Shown in pieces: positions 1-5,694 of a stretch of 8,242 nucleotides of DNA. A program made the position numbers and the translations under genes. The DNA is taken from positions 1 through 8,242 of the forward strand of contig DEWI01000114.1 of NCBI GenBank assembly GCA_002363575.1, written 5' to 3'. The notes beneath the pieces are model-generated. The model was not told the DNA's origin. It did not search any database and saw nothing but the letters and a program-made list of their open reading frames with translations. This DNA is from Verrucomicrobia bacterium UBA3214. GTDB taxonomy: Bacteria; Verrucomicrobiota; Kiritimatiellia; RFP12; UBA1067. Every line of letters begins with the position of its first letter. The stretch's first letter is position 1.

Positions 1-22
1 TCGAATCCCCCCCCCTCCGCCA
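1..22 (+). tRNA. 3' end of a tRNA gene, probably tRNA-Ser (truncated by the window edge)
   Basis: The first 22 bases read as the end of a tRNA. Positions 1-6 (tcgaat) are a T-loop missing its first T. Positions 7-11 (ccccc) are the 3' half of the T-stem, 12-18 (cccctcc) the 3' half of the acceptor stem, 19 (g) the discriminator base, and 20-22 an encoded CCA. The acceptor half would pair with a 5' GGAGGGG. Together with G73 this fits bacterial tRNA-Ser best; tRNA-Asp is a weaker alternative. The anticodon lies outside the window, so the amino-acid identity is inferred. A good intrinsic terminator follows on the same strand at 58-84, which supports the reading. Confidence 0.8.
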
Positions 23-57
23 ATTGAAAACAGTTGCCCTTTTTCGGGGCCGCAAGG

Positions 58-84
58 CGGGCGCAAGACGAGCGTCCGTTTTTT
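58..84 (+). terminator. Intrinsic terminator downstream of the tRNA gene
   Basis: The sequence shows a 7-bp stem, 58-64 (cgggcgc) against 72-78 (gcgtccg), with one G-U pair and a 7-nt loop (aagacga). Six T residues follow directly at 79-84. This is the classic layout of a Rho-independent terminator for plus-strand transcription. It sits 36 nt after the tRNA CCA end. It has no T-tract on the other strand, so it should not end the minus-strand queE transcript in the same way. Confidence 0.75.
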
Positions 85-104
85 GTTTGCCGTGTCGCAG
101 GCGC

Positions 105-707
105 TCAGCGGAAGCCGAGTATTTTGTGGAGCTGCACGGAAAGCGACCAGTCCGGCAAAAGCGCCAGCGCGGCTTTCGCGCCGGCGAAATCGATTTCGCC
201 GGCGCGCTCGCATGGCGAAACGTAGTAGTCGCCGGCGCTGATTCTCGCGCGCATGCGGCGGCAAAATGCGGCTGTCTGCGCCGGCGGCGCCGATGCCACG
301 ACGCGGACTTCGCCGGCGACCGCAATCCGCACCGAGCTTTCATACTCGATTTTCGGCGAGCAGGCGATGTAATCGACGAACGCAAGCCACGGCGCGTCGT
401 CGATGGAGCGCGTGCCGTTTGTCTCGACGGCGATCCAGAAGCCGCGCTTCTTGAGCTCGGCGACGAGGCGATCCATGCCTTGCACGATCGTCGGCTCCCC
501 GCCGGTCAGAATGACATTGCGGCACGAAAAGGACGAAATCTCGTCCACAAGGCTTTCTAGGGACGCCGCGAAGCGCGCCTCTGCGGCGGTGTCGCACCAC
601 GCGCATGAAAGATTGCAGCCGGCGAAGCGCACGAATACGCACTGCCGGCCGGTGTTCCGCCCCTCTCCCTGGAGAGACTTGAAAATCTCGACGAGTTTGA
701 ATTCCAT
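105..707 (-). CDS. queE: 7-carboxy-7-deazaguanine (CDG) synthase, radical SAM
   Basis: QueE turns 6-carboxy-tetrahydropterin into 7-carboxy-7-deazaguanine, a radical-SAM step on the way to preQ0 and queuosine in tRNA; it is a cytosolic enzyme. The 200-aa product has the family N-terminus with SLQGEG at 11-16. The CxxxCxxC cluster motif is C31, C35, C38, where the three-residue first spacing is typical of QueE. Also visible are GGEP (69-72), ETNGT (95-99), CSPK (116-119) and a C-terminal QLHK. The frame is open upstream to 782, but the ATG at 707 is preferred because family members begin just before the QGEG motif and the extension would run into dapB. The gene starts 14 nt after the dapB stop, so it is probably cotranscribed. 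Its Shine-Dalgarno match is weak (GGCGGGCG directly upstream). The other queuosine genes queC, queD and queF are not in this window. Confidence 0.93.
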   Translation of the reverse strand: MEFKLVEIFKSLQGEGRNTGRQCVFVRFAGCNLSCAWCDTAAEARFAASLESLVDEISSFSCRNVILTGGEPTIVQGMDRLVAELKKRGFWIAVETNGTRSIDDAPWLAFVDYIACSPKIEYESSVRIAVAGEVRVVASAPPAQTAAFCRRMRARISAGDYYVSPCERAGEIDFAGAKAALALLPDWSLSVQLHKILGFR

Positions 708-721
708 CGCCCGCCGCGCGC

Positions 722-1453
722 TCACTCGAAGCCCAGGACGTTGCGCATCGTGTATATCCCGCACGCGCGCCCCTTCGCCCACTTCACCGCGGCCAGCGCG
801 CCGGCGGCGAACGCTTCGCGAGTCTGCGCGCGGTGCGCAAGCTCGATCCGCTCGACATCGCCCGCGAACATCACGACATGGTCGCCGACGACGGAGCCGC
901 CGCGAAGAGCGTGTATGGCGATTTCCCCCTGCGGGCGCTCGCCAATATCGCCGCGCCGCCCGTAAATCGTGCTTGCGTCGAAATCCTGCCCCCTGCCGGC
1001 GGCGACGGCTTTCGCGAGCATCAGCGCCGTGCCGGAAGGAGCGTCCTTCTTGTGCCGGTGGTGCATTTCGACGACTTCGACATCGTAAGCGGCGCCAAGC
1101 GCCGCAGCCGTCCTGCGCGTCAGCTCCAGCAGCAGATTTATGCCGAGCGAATAATTGCCGCTCTGCACGACGGGGATTTTCGCGGCCGCGGCATCGACGG
1201 CGGCCTGCTCGCCGGCGTCGAGGCCCGTGGTGCCCAGGACGTACGCAATACCCTGCGCCGCCGCCTTCGCGATGGCTTGCGGCACGGCGCTATGATGGGA
1301 AAAATCGACAATCCCCTCTGCATCCGCCGGCCAGTCGCTATCGAAACCTGGCGCGACATCCACCTTGGCGACGACCTCCAGACCCATGGAAGGCGCGAGC
1401 GCCGCGAGCATTTTCCCCATCCTGCCCGCCGCACCGACAATAGCAATCTTCAT
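722..1453 (-). CDS. dapB: 4-hydroxy-tetrahydrodipicolinate reductase (DapB)
   Basis: DapB carries out the NAD(P)H-dependent reduction that gives tetrahydrodipicolinate, on the route to diaminopimelate for peptidoglycan and to lysine. The 243-aa product has an N-terminal Rossmann fold with GAAGRMG at 7-13, a GTTG stretch at 74-77, and the family signature EMHHRHKKDAPSGTA at 129-143. By the E. coli model, H131 and K135 are the acid-base pair. The C-terminal half also has the typical RGGSVVGDHVVMF segment (184-196). It is shorter than E. coli DapB (273 aa) but within the range of compact family members. The start ATG directly abuts the def stop codon (TAAATG). A GGAGG Shine-Dalgarno lies 10 nt upstream, inside the def 3' end, so translation is probably coupled to def. 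Confidence 0.96.
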   Translation of the reverse strand: MKIAIVGAAGRMGKMLAALAPSMGLEVVAKVDVAPGFDSDWPADAEGIVDFSHHSAVPQAIAKAAAQGIAYVLGTTGLDAGEQAAVDAAAAKIPVVQSGNYSLGINLLLELTRRTAAALGAAYDVEVVEMHHRHKKDAPSGTALMLAKAVAAGRGQDFDASTIYGRRGDIGERPQGEIAIHALRGGSVVGDHVVMFAGDVERIELAHRAQTREAFAAGALAAVKWAKGRACGIYTMRNVLGFE

Positions 1454-1999
1454 TTACCTTGTTCCTCCGTTCGCCTTGGCGAGTTTCTTTAGCTTCGCGG
1501 CGTATTTGAGCCTTTCCACGGCCGTCATGCGATCTATATACAGAACGCCGTCGAGATGGTCAAGCTCATGCTGTATGGCGCGCGCGAGATAGCCGCGCGC
1601 GGTGATCATCTGGTTGCGGCCGTCGATATCGACATACTGGCACGTCACTTCGGCGGCGCGCACGAGCGACCCGCCAATGCCGGGGAAGCTCAAGCAGCCT
1701 TCCTTGTCATCCTGAGAACCTTCGCGAGACACGATCTCCGGATTGAATAGGACGAGCGGCATGGCTATCGGCGCATTGAAAGCGCGGTCTTCCTCGTTCT
1801 CGCACTTCGCGGGAACATCGATGACGCAAAGGCGCTCCAGCCTCCCGACCTGCTGCGCGGCGAGCCCGACGCCGTTGGCGGCATCCATCGTCTCCAGCAT
1901 ATCGGCGGCGAGCGCGCGCATCGCCTCCGAGACGGCGGCGACGGGGCGCGCCTTCTCGCGCAACACCTTCTCGCCGTATTTGCAAATCTTCAAAATCAT
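1454..1999 (-). CDS. def: Peptide deformylase
   Basis: This enzyme removes the formyl group from the N-terminal methionine of new proteins at the ribosome exit and uses a bound metal ion. The 181-aa product has all three family motifs: GVGLAAQ at 43-49, EGCLS at 100-104 (metal ligand C102) and HELDH at 144-148 (ligands H144 and H148, catalytic E145). The length and motifs fit the common bacterial enzymes. A mid-protein insert around 64-80 (AKCENEEDRAF region) resembles the longer loop of some Bacteroidota and PVC forms; that comparison is from memory. The ATG at 1999 is chosen because AGGA lies 7 nt upstream and the MILKICKYGEKVLR start matches the family. The usual partner gene fmt is absent here. 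The stop codon touches the dapB start. Confidence 0.97.
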   Translation of the reverse strand: MILKICKYGEKVLREKARPVAAVSEAMRALAADMLETMDAANGVGLAAQQVGRLERLCVIDVPAKCENEEDRAFNAPIAMPLVLFNPEIVSREGSQDDKEGCLSFPGIGGSLVRAAEVTCQYVDIDGRNQMITARGYLARAIQHELDHLDGVLYIDRMTAVERLKYAAKLKKLAKANGGTR

Positions 2000-2023
2000 G
2001 GCAGCGTCCTGATTGTGCGAAAG

Positions 2024-2043
2024 GGCCGGCGAGTCCGCCGGCC
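2024..2043 (-). other. Perfect 8-bp hairpin between dut and def
   Basis: Bases 2024-2031 (ggccggcg) and 2036-2043 (cgccggcc) are exact inverted complements around the 4-nt loop agtc. The hairpin begins four bases after the dut stop codon in the direction of transcription. Only CTTTC follows it, so the T-tract is too short for a confident terminator. It could be a weak attenuator or a structure that protects or partitions the mRNA. It ends about 24 nt before the def start codon, leaving the def Shine-Dalgarno free. Confidence 0.55.
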
Positions 2044-2046
2044 TGC

Positions 2047-2478
2047 TCACGCCCTCCCGGTAGAGCCGAAACCGCCGCACCCGCGACCGGTGGATGAAAG
2101 TTCCTCGACCTCGACGACTTCGGCGCGCGCCACGGTCGCGATCACGAGCTGCGCGATACGCTCGCCGCGCGCGATCTTGAACGCTTCCTTGCCGTGGTTT
2201 ATCAGAATCACGCCGATCTCGCCGCGATAGCCAGAATCTATCGTGCCTGGCGAATTGAGGACGGTGACGCCATGCTTGAGGGCGAGGCCGCTGCGCGGCC
2301 GCACCTGCGCCTCGCAACCCTCCGGAAGCTCCATCGCGAGTCCCGTGGGGACGAGCGCGTGGCCGCCGGGCGGAAGCTCAAGCTCCGCGATGCTGCGCAA
2401 ATCCATTCCCGCATCGCCCTCGCGGGCGTACGCGGGCAGGACGGCGTCGGAAGAAAGCTTTTTGAAACGTACGGTCAT
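2047..2478 (-). CDS. dut: Deoxyuridine 5'-triphosphate nucleotidohydrolase (dUTPase)
   Basis: dUTPase hydrolyses dUTP to dUMP and pyrophosphate, keeping uracil out of DNA and supplying dTMP synthesis. It acts in the cytosol as a homotrimer. All five motifs of the trimeric family are present in 143 aa: AGMDL (23-27), RPRSGLA (60-66), [14 protein letters not shown] (75-88, with catalytic D81 and Y84), RGERIAQLV (104-112) and the glycine-rich C-terminal [10 protein letters not shown] (132-141). The ATG at 2478 is preferred; an in-frame TTG at 2484 would add two residues. Neither start has a clear Shine-Dalgarno, and the 90-nt upstream gap is filled by hairpins. The length is typical for the family. 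Confidence 0.96.
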   Translation of the reverse strand: MTVRFKKLSSDAVLPAYAREGDAGMDLRSIAELELPPGGHALVPTGLAMELPEGCEAQVRPRSGLALKHGVTVLNSPGTIDSGYRGEIGVILINHGKEAFKIARGERIAQLVIATVARAEVVEVEELSSTGRGCGGFGSTGRA

Positions 2479-2507
2479 TTCCAACTGGGCGGCCGGCGGA
2501 CGGCAAA

Positions 2508-2520
2508 GGCGCCGCGCGCC
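2508..2520 (-). other. Small GC hairpin followed by TTT upstream of dut
   Basis: Bases 2508-2512 (ggcgc) pair with 2516-2520 (gcgcc) across a 3-nt loop. On the minus strand the stem is followed by TTTG. It lies just downstream of the larger hairpin at 2527-2564, so the pair could act together as a partial terminator between the PpiD-like gene and dut. The stem is short and GC-rich, in a region where such matches also arise by chance. Confidence 0.3.
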
Positions 2521-2526
2521 GGCGGC

Positions 2527-2564
2527 GTGGAAGCAAGCCGCATGGCGCGGCTTGCCGGTTCCAC
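2527..2564 (-). terminator. Strong bulged hairpin after the PpiD-like gene (possible terminator)
   Basis: Two perfectly paired segments stack. The outer one is 2527-2532 (gtggaa) with 2559-2564 (ttccac). The inner one is 2533-2541 (gcaagccgc) with 2547-2555 (gcggcttgc). The loop is atggc and there is a 3-nt bulge (cgg, 2556-2558). The result is 15 bp of stem beginning only four bases past the stop codon of the PpiD-like gene. No T-run follows the stem directly, so simple Rho-independent termination is uncertain. Transcript 3'-end protection, processing or attenuation are alternatives. The hairpin itself is certain; its role is inferred. Confidence 0.55.
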
Positions 2565-2568
2565 AATT

Positions 2569-4215
2569 TCACTCTTCGTCGCCAGCGGGCGCTTCGGTCG
2601 TCTCGTAGCCGGCGTTCGGCGCGAACTCCAGACGGGCGAGATTGGCGTCTTCCCACTTATCGACAACCGCGCGAGTCTTCTCGACATCGGCCTGCTGGCG
2701 GAGATTGCGCGCGTAGAGCATCTCCGTCGCGGCGTCTCCGGCGGTGCGGCTCTCGCAATAGACGACAAGCCCGCGCCCGGCGCCGGTGGTGACGAGGCTG
2801 GAAAGCTCGCCGGCCTTGAGCTTCTTGGCGGCGTTGGCGATCGCTCCGGAATCCGGGAAGGAGAGGGTCTGGCGATCCGCAGGCGAGAACACTATGTTCG
2901 TCGAAACATTGCCGCTCGCGAGGACGGCTTCGACGCCCTTGGCGATAACCTCGCCGACTTCCGCCTTGAAAGCATCGGCCTTGAGGTCGCGCAAAACCTG
3001 CGGGCCGATCTTGTCCTTCGCTTCATCGAAGCCGGGGGTGTGCGCGGGGCTCGTCTCCGCGACCTCGAAAAGCCACACGGCGCTCGCGGACGTCGCGACG
3101 TTGTAGCGCTGGTACTCGTCTTCGGGATCGATCTCGGCGACGCGCGCGGCGAAATCCCTTGCGCCCGGAGCGATGGCGCCGGGATACTGCATGAACCCTT
3201 CGACGCGCGCGCCAGCCGGCGAGAACCAATCGCTCACGACGATACTCTCGCCTTCCTCGGCGGCGATCTTGTCGAGCCGCGAAGCCTTGGCATCCTCGCC
3301 CTCGGCGAGATCGGCGTACGCGCGGCGCTGCAAATCCGTCGAGATCGCGTCCACGGCGGCGGCGATGCGCAGCTCGCGCTCGATGCCTTCCTTGACTTCG
3401 TCAAGCGCTTTGACGGTCTCTACGCCGTTGGTGTCGGTGGATTTGTACTTGGCGATGTTGACGTCGTAGTAGTCCTGGATGTCGTCGGCGGAAATCTCCT
3501 GCTTGGCGAGCGTCTCGGGCTTAGTGGCGTCGATCTTGATATAGCGAATCTTGACGCGCTCGGGGAGCGCGAGTTTTGCGCTGTTCGCGTCGTACCACGT
3601 CTTCAGCGCGGCGTCATCGACCGTGATGGCATTGGCCTTCGCCTTGTCCTGCGTGAAGCGGGCGACGCGCACATTGAAGGAATCCGTCTCGTCGGCGACG
3701 CGCACGTCCAGCTCCATCGGAGCCGTGAACGCGCCGGCGGCCACGAGGATGGCATGGACGCCATTGACGGCGAGGCTGCGGCGCAGGGAATTCTCGTGGC
3801 GCTCCGGCGTCAGCCCCTGCTGGGCGAGCGCCATGCGGTATGCGTCGAAATTGAATTCGCTGCGCGACATGTACGAGAACTGGTCGCGGACGATATTGCC
3901 GAGGACCGCGTCGCTGACGACGATTCCATCGTCGTCGGCCACGCGCAGATCGGCGATGCGCTTCCACGTCTCGAGATTGATTTCCGCGTCCGTCCTGTTG
4001 CCGCGCTCGCGCCCGATGACGTCGGAGCGGATGTTGTCGAATTCGGCCGTGGAGACGTCCTTGCCGCCGAGACGGCCTGCGACGCCCTCTACCGGGCCGT
4101 CGGCGGAGCGGCCGGTGAAAAGATCGTCGAAGCAGAAGGCGGCGGAAACGACCACCGCGAAGGCACCCCATACCCATTTGTTGCGGATGAGCTTGTTGAA
4201 CTGCAGAATCACCAT
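2569..4215 (-). CDS. SurA/PpiD-like membrane-anchored folding factor (parvulin-family, probably not an active isomerase)
   Basis: The 548-aa product has one N-terminal transmembrane anchor (about 14-30, WVWGAFAVVVSAAFCF) after a positively charged start (NKLIRNK). This suggests a single-pass inner-membrane protein with the bulk outside the cytoplasm, as in PpiD. Residues about 40-165 resemble the SurA/PpiD N-terminal chaperone region (EGVAGRLGGKDVSTAEFD). The VKIRYIKID stretch (221-229) followed by ISADDIQDYYD (241-251) matches the PpiD layout. A parvulin-like C-terminal piece, LKAGELSSLVTTGAGRGLVVY, lies at 466-486. No RHIL-type active-site segment is visible, so the PPIase fold is probably degenerate and the role is chaperone-like. 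The tail is acidic (EAPAGDEE). The ATG at 4215 is the only sensible start, but it has no good Shine-Dalgarno. It follows the FecR-like gene by 143 nt. The family call is good; the exact substrate is unknown. Confidence 0.75.
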   Translation of the reverse strand: MVILQFNKLIRNKWVWGAFAVVVSAAFCFDDLFTGRSADGPVEGVAGRLGGKDVSTAEFDNIRSDVIGRERGNRTDAEINLETWKRIADLRVADDDGIVVSDAVLGNIVRDQFSYMSRSEFNFDAYRMALAQQGLTPERHENSLRRSLAVNGVHAILVAAGAFTAPMELDVRVADETDSFNVRVARFTQDKAKANAITVDDAALKTWYDANSAKLALPERVKIRYIKIDATKPETLAKQEISADDIQDYYDVNIAKYKSTDTNGVETVKALDEVKEGIERELRIAAAVDAISTDLQRRAYADLAEGEDAKASRLDKIAAEEGESIVVSDWFSPAGARVEGFMQYPGAIAPGARDFAARVAEIDPEDEYQRYNVATSASAVWLFEVAETSPAHTPGFDEAKDKIGPQVLRDLKADAFKAEVGEVIAKGVEAVLASGNVSTNIVFSPADRQTLSFPDSGAIANAAKKLKAGELSSLVTTGAGRGLVVYCESRTAGDAATEMLYARNLRQQADVEKTRAVVDKWEDANLARLEFAPNAGYETTEAPAGDEE

Positions 4216-4257
4216 ATAGGTAACTTATCTCTTTCTTTTTTGTTTGCTTATTTTTCG
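4216..4257 (-). promoter_or_regulatory. A-rich, Shine-Dalgarno-poor leader of the PpiD-like gene
   Basis: Read on the minus strand, the roughly 42 nt before the start codon are strongly A- and purine-rich (for example AAACAAAAAAGAAAGAGATA), in sharp contrast to the GC-rich surroundings. The nearest purine block, AAAGAG, ends about 13 nt from the ATG, too far for a normal Shine-Dalgarno. The stretch may hold a promoter -10 region or an unstructured, S1-dependent ribosome entry site. I see no pair of convincing sigma-70 hexamers. The rest of the 143-nt gap (4258-4358) is GC-rich with only short chance-level stems. Confidence 0.4.
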
Positions 4258-4358
4258 CCCTCTGCTCCGTCGCCGCGCCGGCGCCTCCGGACGATCGCTT
4301 CGCCGCATTTCGCGGCTTTCAAGCGAGGCCCGGCATGCGCCGGTACGCGCACCGCGCA

Positions 4359-5546
4359 TCAGAACTCGAAATCATCGCCTGCCGCCGGCGTGGCGGCTTT
4401 CGCATCTCCTGCCGTGTCCGTGGAAACGCCGACCGGCTCCGAAGTCGCGCCGCCGACTTCGTTTTCGATCGCGTCATCCTCGACCTCGACCTCGACATCC
4501 ATGACGTCGGAAGCGGCGGCGGCGTTCTTCTTCGCCGCGTCGTCCTTCTTCTCTTCCTGCGCAACCGGGCCAAGCTCCCCGGTATTGATCTCCCCGACAC
4601 CTTCGGCGAACGCGCAGCGGTTGCGCAGCGCGCCGCTCGCGTCGAATGTCATGACGCTCACGCTCATACCCTCGCCAATCGCGGGAACGGCGCGATGGAT
4701 GCGGACGGCCGTCTTGGGCGAAAGCACCCACGAGAGCGTCTTCTTCTCGCTTGCGACTTCGCCGGTTTCGAAATTCTTGATCGTCAGCATGGAGCCTTGG
4801 TCGAGAATCACAGCGCTGTCGCCGCGATTCCCGTAAAGCCCGGTGAACAGCTGATCCTGCGAAGAACGGATTTTCACTTCGCAGGCCGTCTTGACTTCCG
4901 GGAATGTGAAATTGCGGCCGTTGATGCCGAACGAGCCGGTGATGCAGCGGATTTGCGCCACTTCGCCATCCACGGTCTGCTTGTAGGCATAGCGCGAGAC
5001 TCCTTTCGGATTCACGACCTCGAAAAACGGGCTGACCACCTTGAACTTGCCGTCAGGCATATTGCGCGGCAGCTTGACGGCGACCACGCCGCTCTTCAGC
5101 GTCACGGTGCGCGTATCTTCTCCGAACGGCTGGAAGCGCGTGCCGAAGGACGAAGGGCCGCCTTCGATCTGCACGGAAATATCCTCTGTCTCGCCGAACT
5201 GGACTTTCAGGCGGGATGTGGGATCAGTCGTGCGGTACGTCGAGCCGAGCGGGTAGAACTTGCCCTCTTCGAGGGGTTCCCATTCGCTCGCGCCAGGCTT
5301 CAAGACTTCCGCCGCGCCGACAATGCTGCGGCAGTATGGCAGCGTCTTGAAGACGTGCGCGCCGGCGTTGCGCCCGGCCTCCTCGCCGCCGGCGGCTTCG
5401 GCATCCGGGGAAGCTTCGCCTTCCGCATTCGCCGCCGCCGCGGCTTGTTCGTTCTGGGAACCGAAATCGAAGTCGCCTTCCTGCGCAAGCGCGCAAAACG
5501 CCGCTGCGGCGCACGAAGCCGCAATCGTTCTCATGAGAATCTTCAT
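4359..5546 (-). CDS. Secreted FecR-like domain protein of unknown function
   Basis: I do not recognise a named gene. The 395-aa product begins with a clear Sec signal peptide (MKILMRTIAASCAAAAFC, cut expected after ALA at 19-21), so it should act in the periplasm or outside the cell. The mature part starts with an Ala/Glu/Gly-rich low-complexity linker (about 30-63). A beta-rich core follows (about 64-315). Within it, 112-190 look like a FecR-type domain: LKVQFGETEDISVQIEGG, then VTLKSGVVAVKLP, FKVVSPFFEVVNPKGVSRYAY. The tail (about 328-395) is disordered and acidic with VEVEVEDD, encoded by three tandem ctcgac units at 4479-4496. Mature cysteines are C72, C201, C222 and C311, enough for two disulfides. 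No sigma factor or TonB receptor gene is adjacent, unlike classical FecR. The frame is open to 5687, but the ATG at 5546 is chosen for its AGGAG Shine-Dalgarno 6 nt upstream and for the signal peptide. Confidence 0.7.
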   Translation of the reverse strand: MKILMRTIAASCAAAAFCALAQEGDFDFGSQNEQAAAAANAEGEASPDAEAAGGEEAGRNAGAHVFKTLPYCRSIVGAAEVLKPGASEWEPLEEGKFYPLGSTYRTTDPTSRLKVQFGETEDISVQIEGGPSSFGTRFQPFGEDTRTVTLKSGVVAVKLPRNMPDGKFKVVSPFFEVVNPKGVSRYAYKQTVDGEVAQIRCITGSFGINGRNFTFPEVKTACEVKIRSSQDQLFTGLYGNRGDSAVILDQGSMLTIKNFETGEVASEKKTLSWVLSPKTAVRIHRAVPAIGEGMSVSVMTFDASGALRNRCAFAEGVGEINTGELGPVAQEEKKDDAAKKNAAAASDVMDVEVEVEDDAIENEVGGATSEPVGVSTDTAGDAKAATPAAGDDFEF

Positions 5547-5628
5547 CTTCCGCTCCTGTTGTCGATGCGACGATGGAATTTTCAACCCGGTAAATGCGCT
5601 TGCATCATTGGCGCCGCCTCCGCTTGGC

Positions 5629-5667
5629 CGCGCCCGGCGGATTTCCCCCGCCAGGCGGCGTGGCGCG
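5629..5667 (-). other. Imperfect GC hairpin in the galK to FecR-like gap
   Basis: Within the 148-nt intergenic stretch, 5636-5640 (ggcgg) pairs with 5648-5652 (ccgcc) around a 7-nt loop. An outer stem of 5629-5634 (cgcgcc) pairs with 5662-5667 (ggcgcg) across an asymmetric internal loop. No T-run follows on the minus strand, so this is not a standard terminator. It could attenuate read-through from galK or be chance structure in GC-rich DNA. No convincing promoter hexamers are visible in the rest of the gap. Confidence 0.3.
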
Positions 5668-5694
5668 CAACCGCAACCGCTGGCCATGAAAGCT

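Noticed and set aside
36..50. Short hairpin gccc/gggc read on the minus strand as a possible terminator for the queE run
   Set aside because: The stem is only 4 bp and the following T-run (AACTGTTTTC) is displaced; too weak to call.
403..1492. Long plus-strand open frames opposite queE and dapB
   Set aside because: They are opposite two genes with unmistakable catalytic motifs, and their translations are Arg-rich with no domain.
4479..4496. Three tandem ctcgac units
   Set aside because: They encode the acidic VEVEVEDD stretch of the FecR-like tail, are too short for a repeat array, and are explained by low-complexity protein sequence.
2194..4836. A very long open frame on the plus strand (about 880 codons) opposite dut, the PpiD-like gene and part of the FecR-like gene
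   Set aside because: It is antisense to genes with clear family motifs and signal or anchor sequences. Its translation is compositionally odd with no recognisable domain. Long antisense open frames are expected in GC-rich coding DNA.
5487..5546. FecR-like or PpiD-like protein as a lipoprotein, because of Cys residues in hydrophobic N-termini
   Set aside because: The residues before C18 and C28 (AAFC) do not fit a lipobox, since a bulky Phe occupies the -1 position.
5547..5694. Possible small gene or sigma-70 promoter in the galK to FecR-like gap
   Set aside because: No start with a ribosome site and plausible coding sequence is visible. TTGAAA at a 17-nt spacing is followed only by ACAACA, a poor -10.
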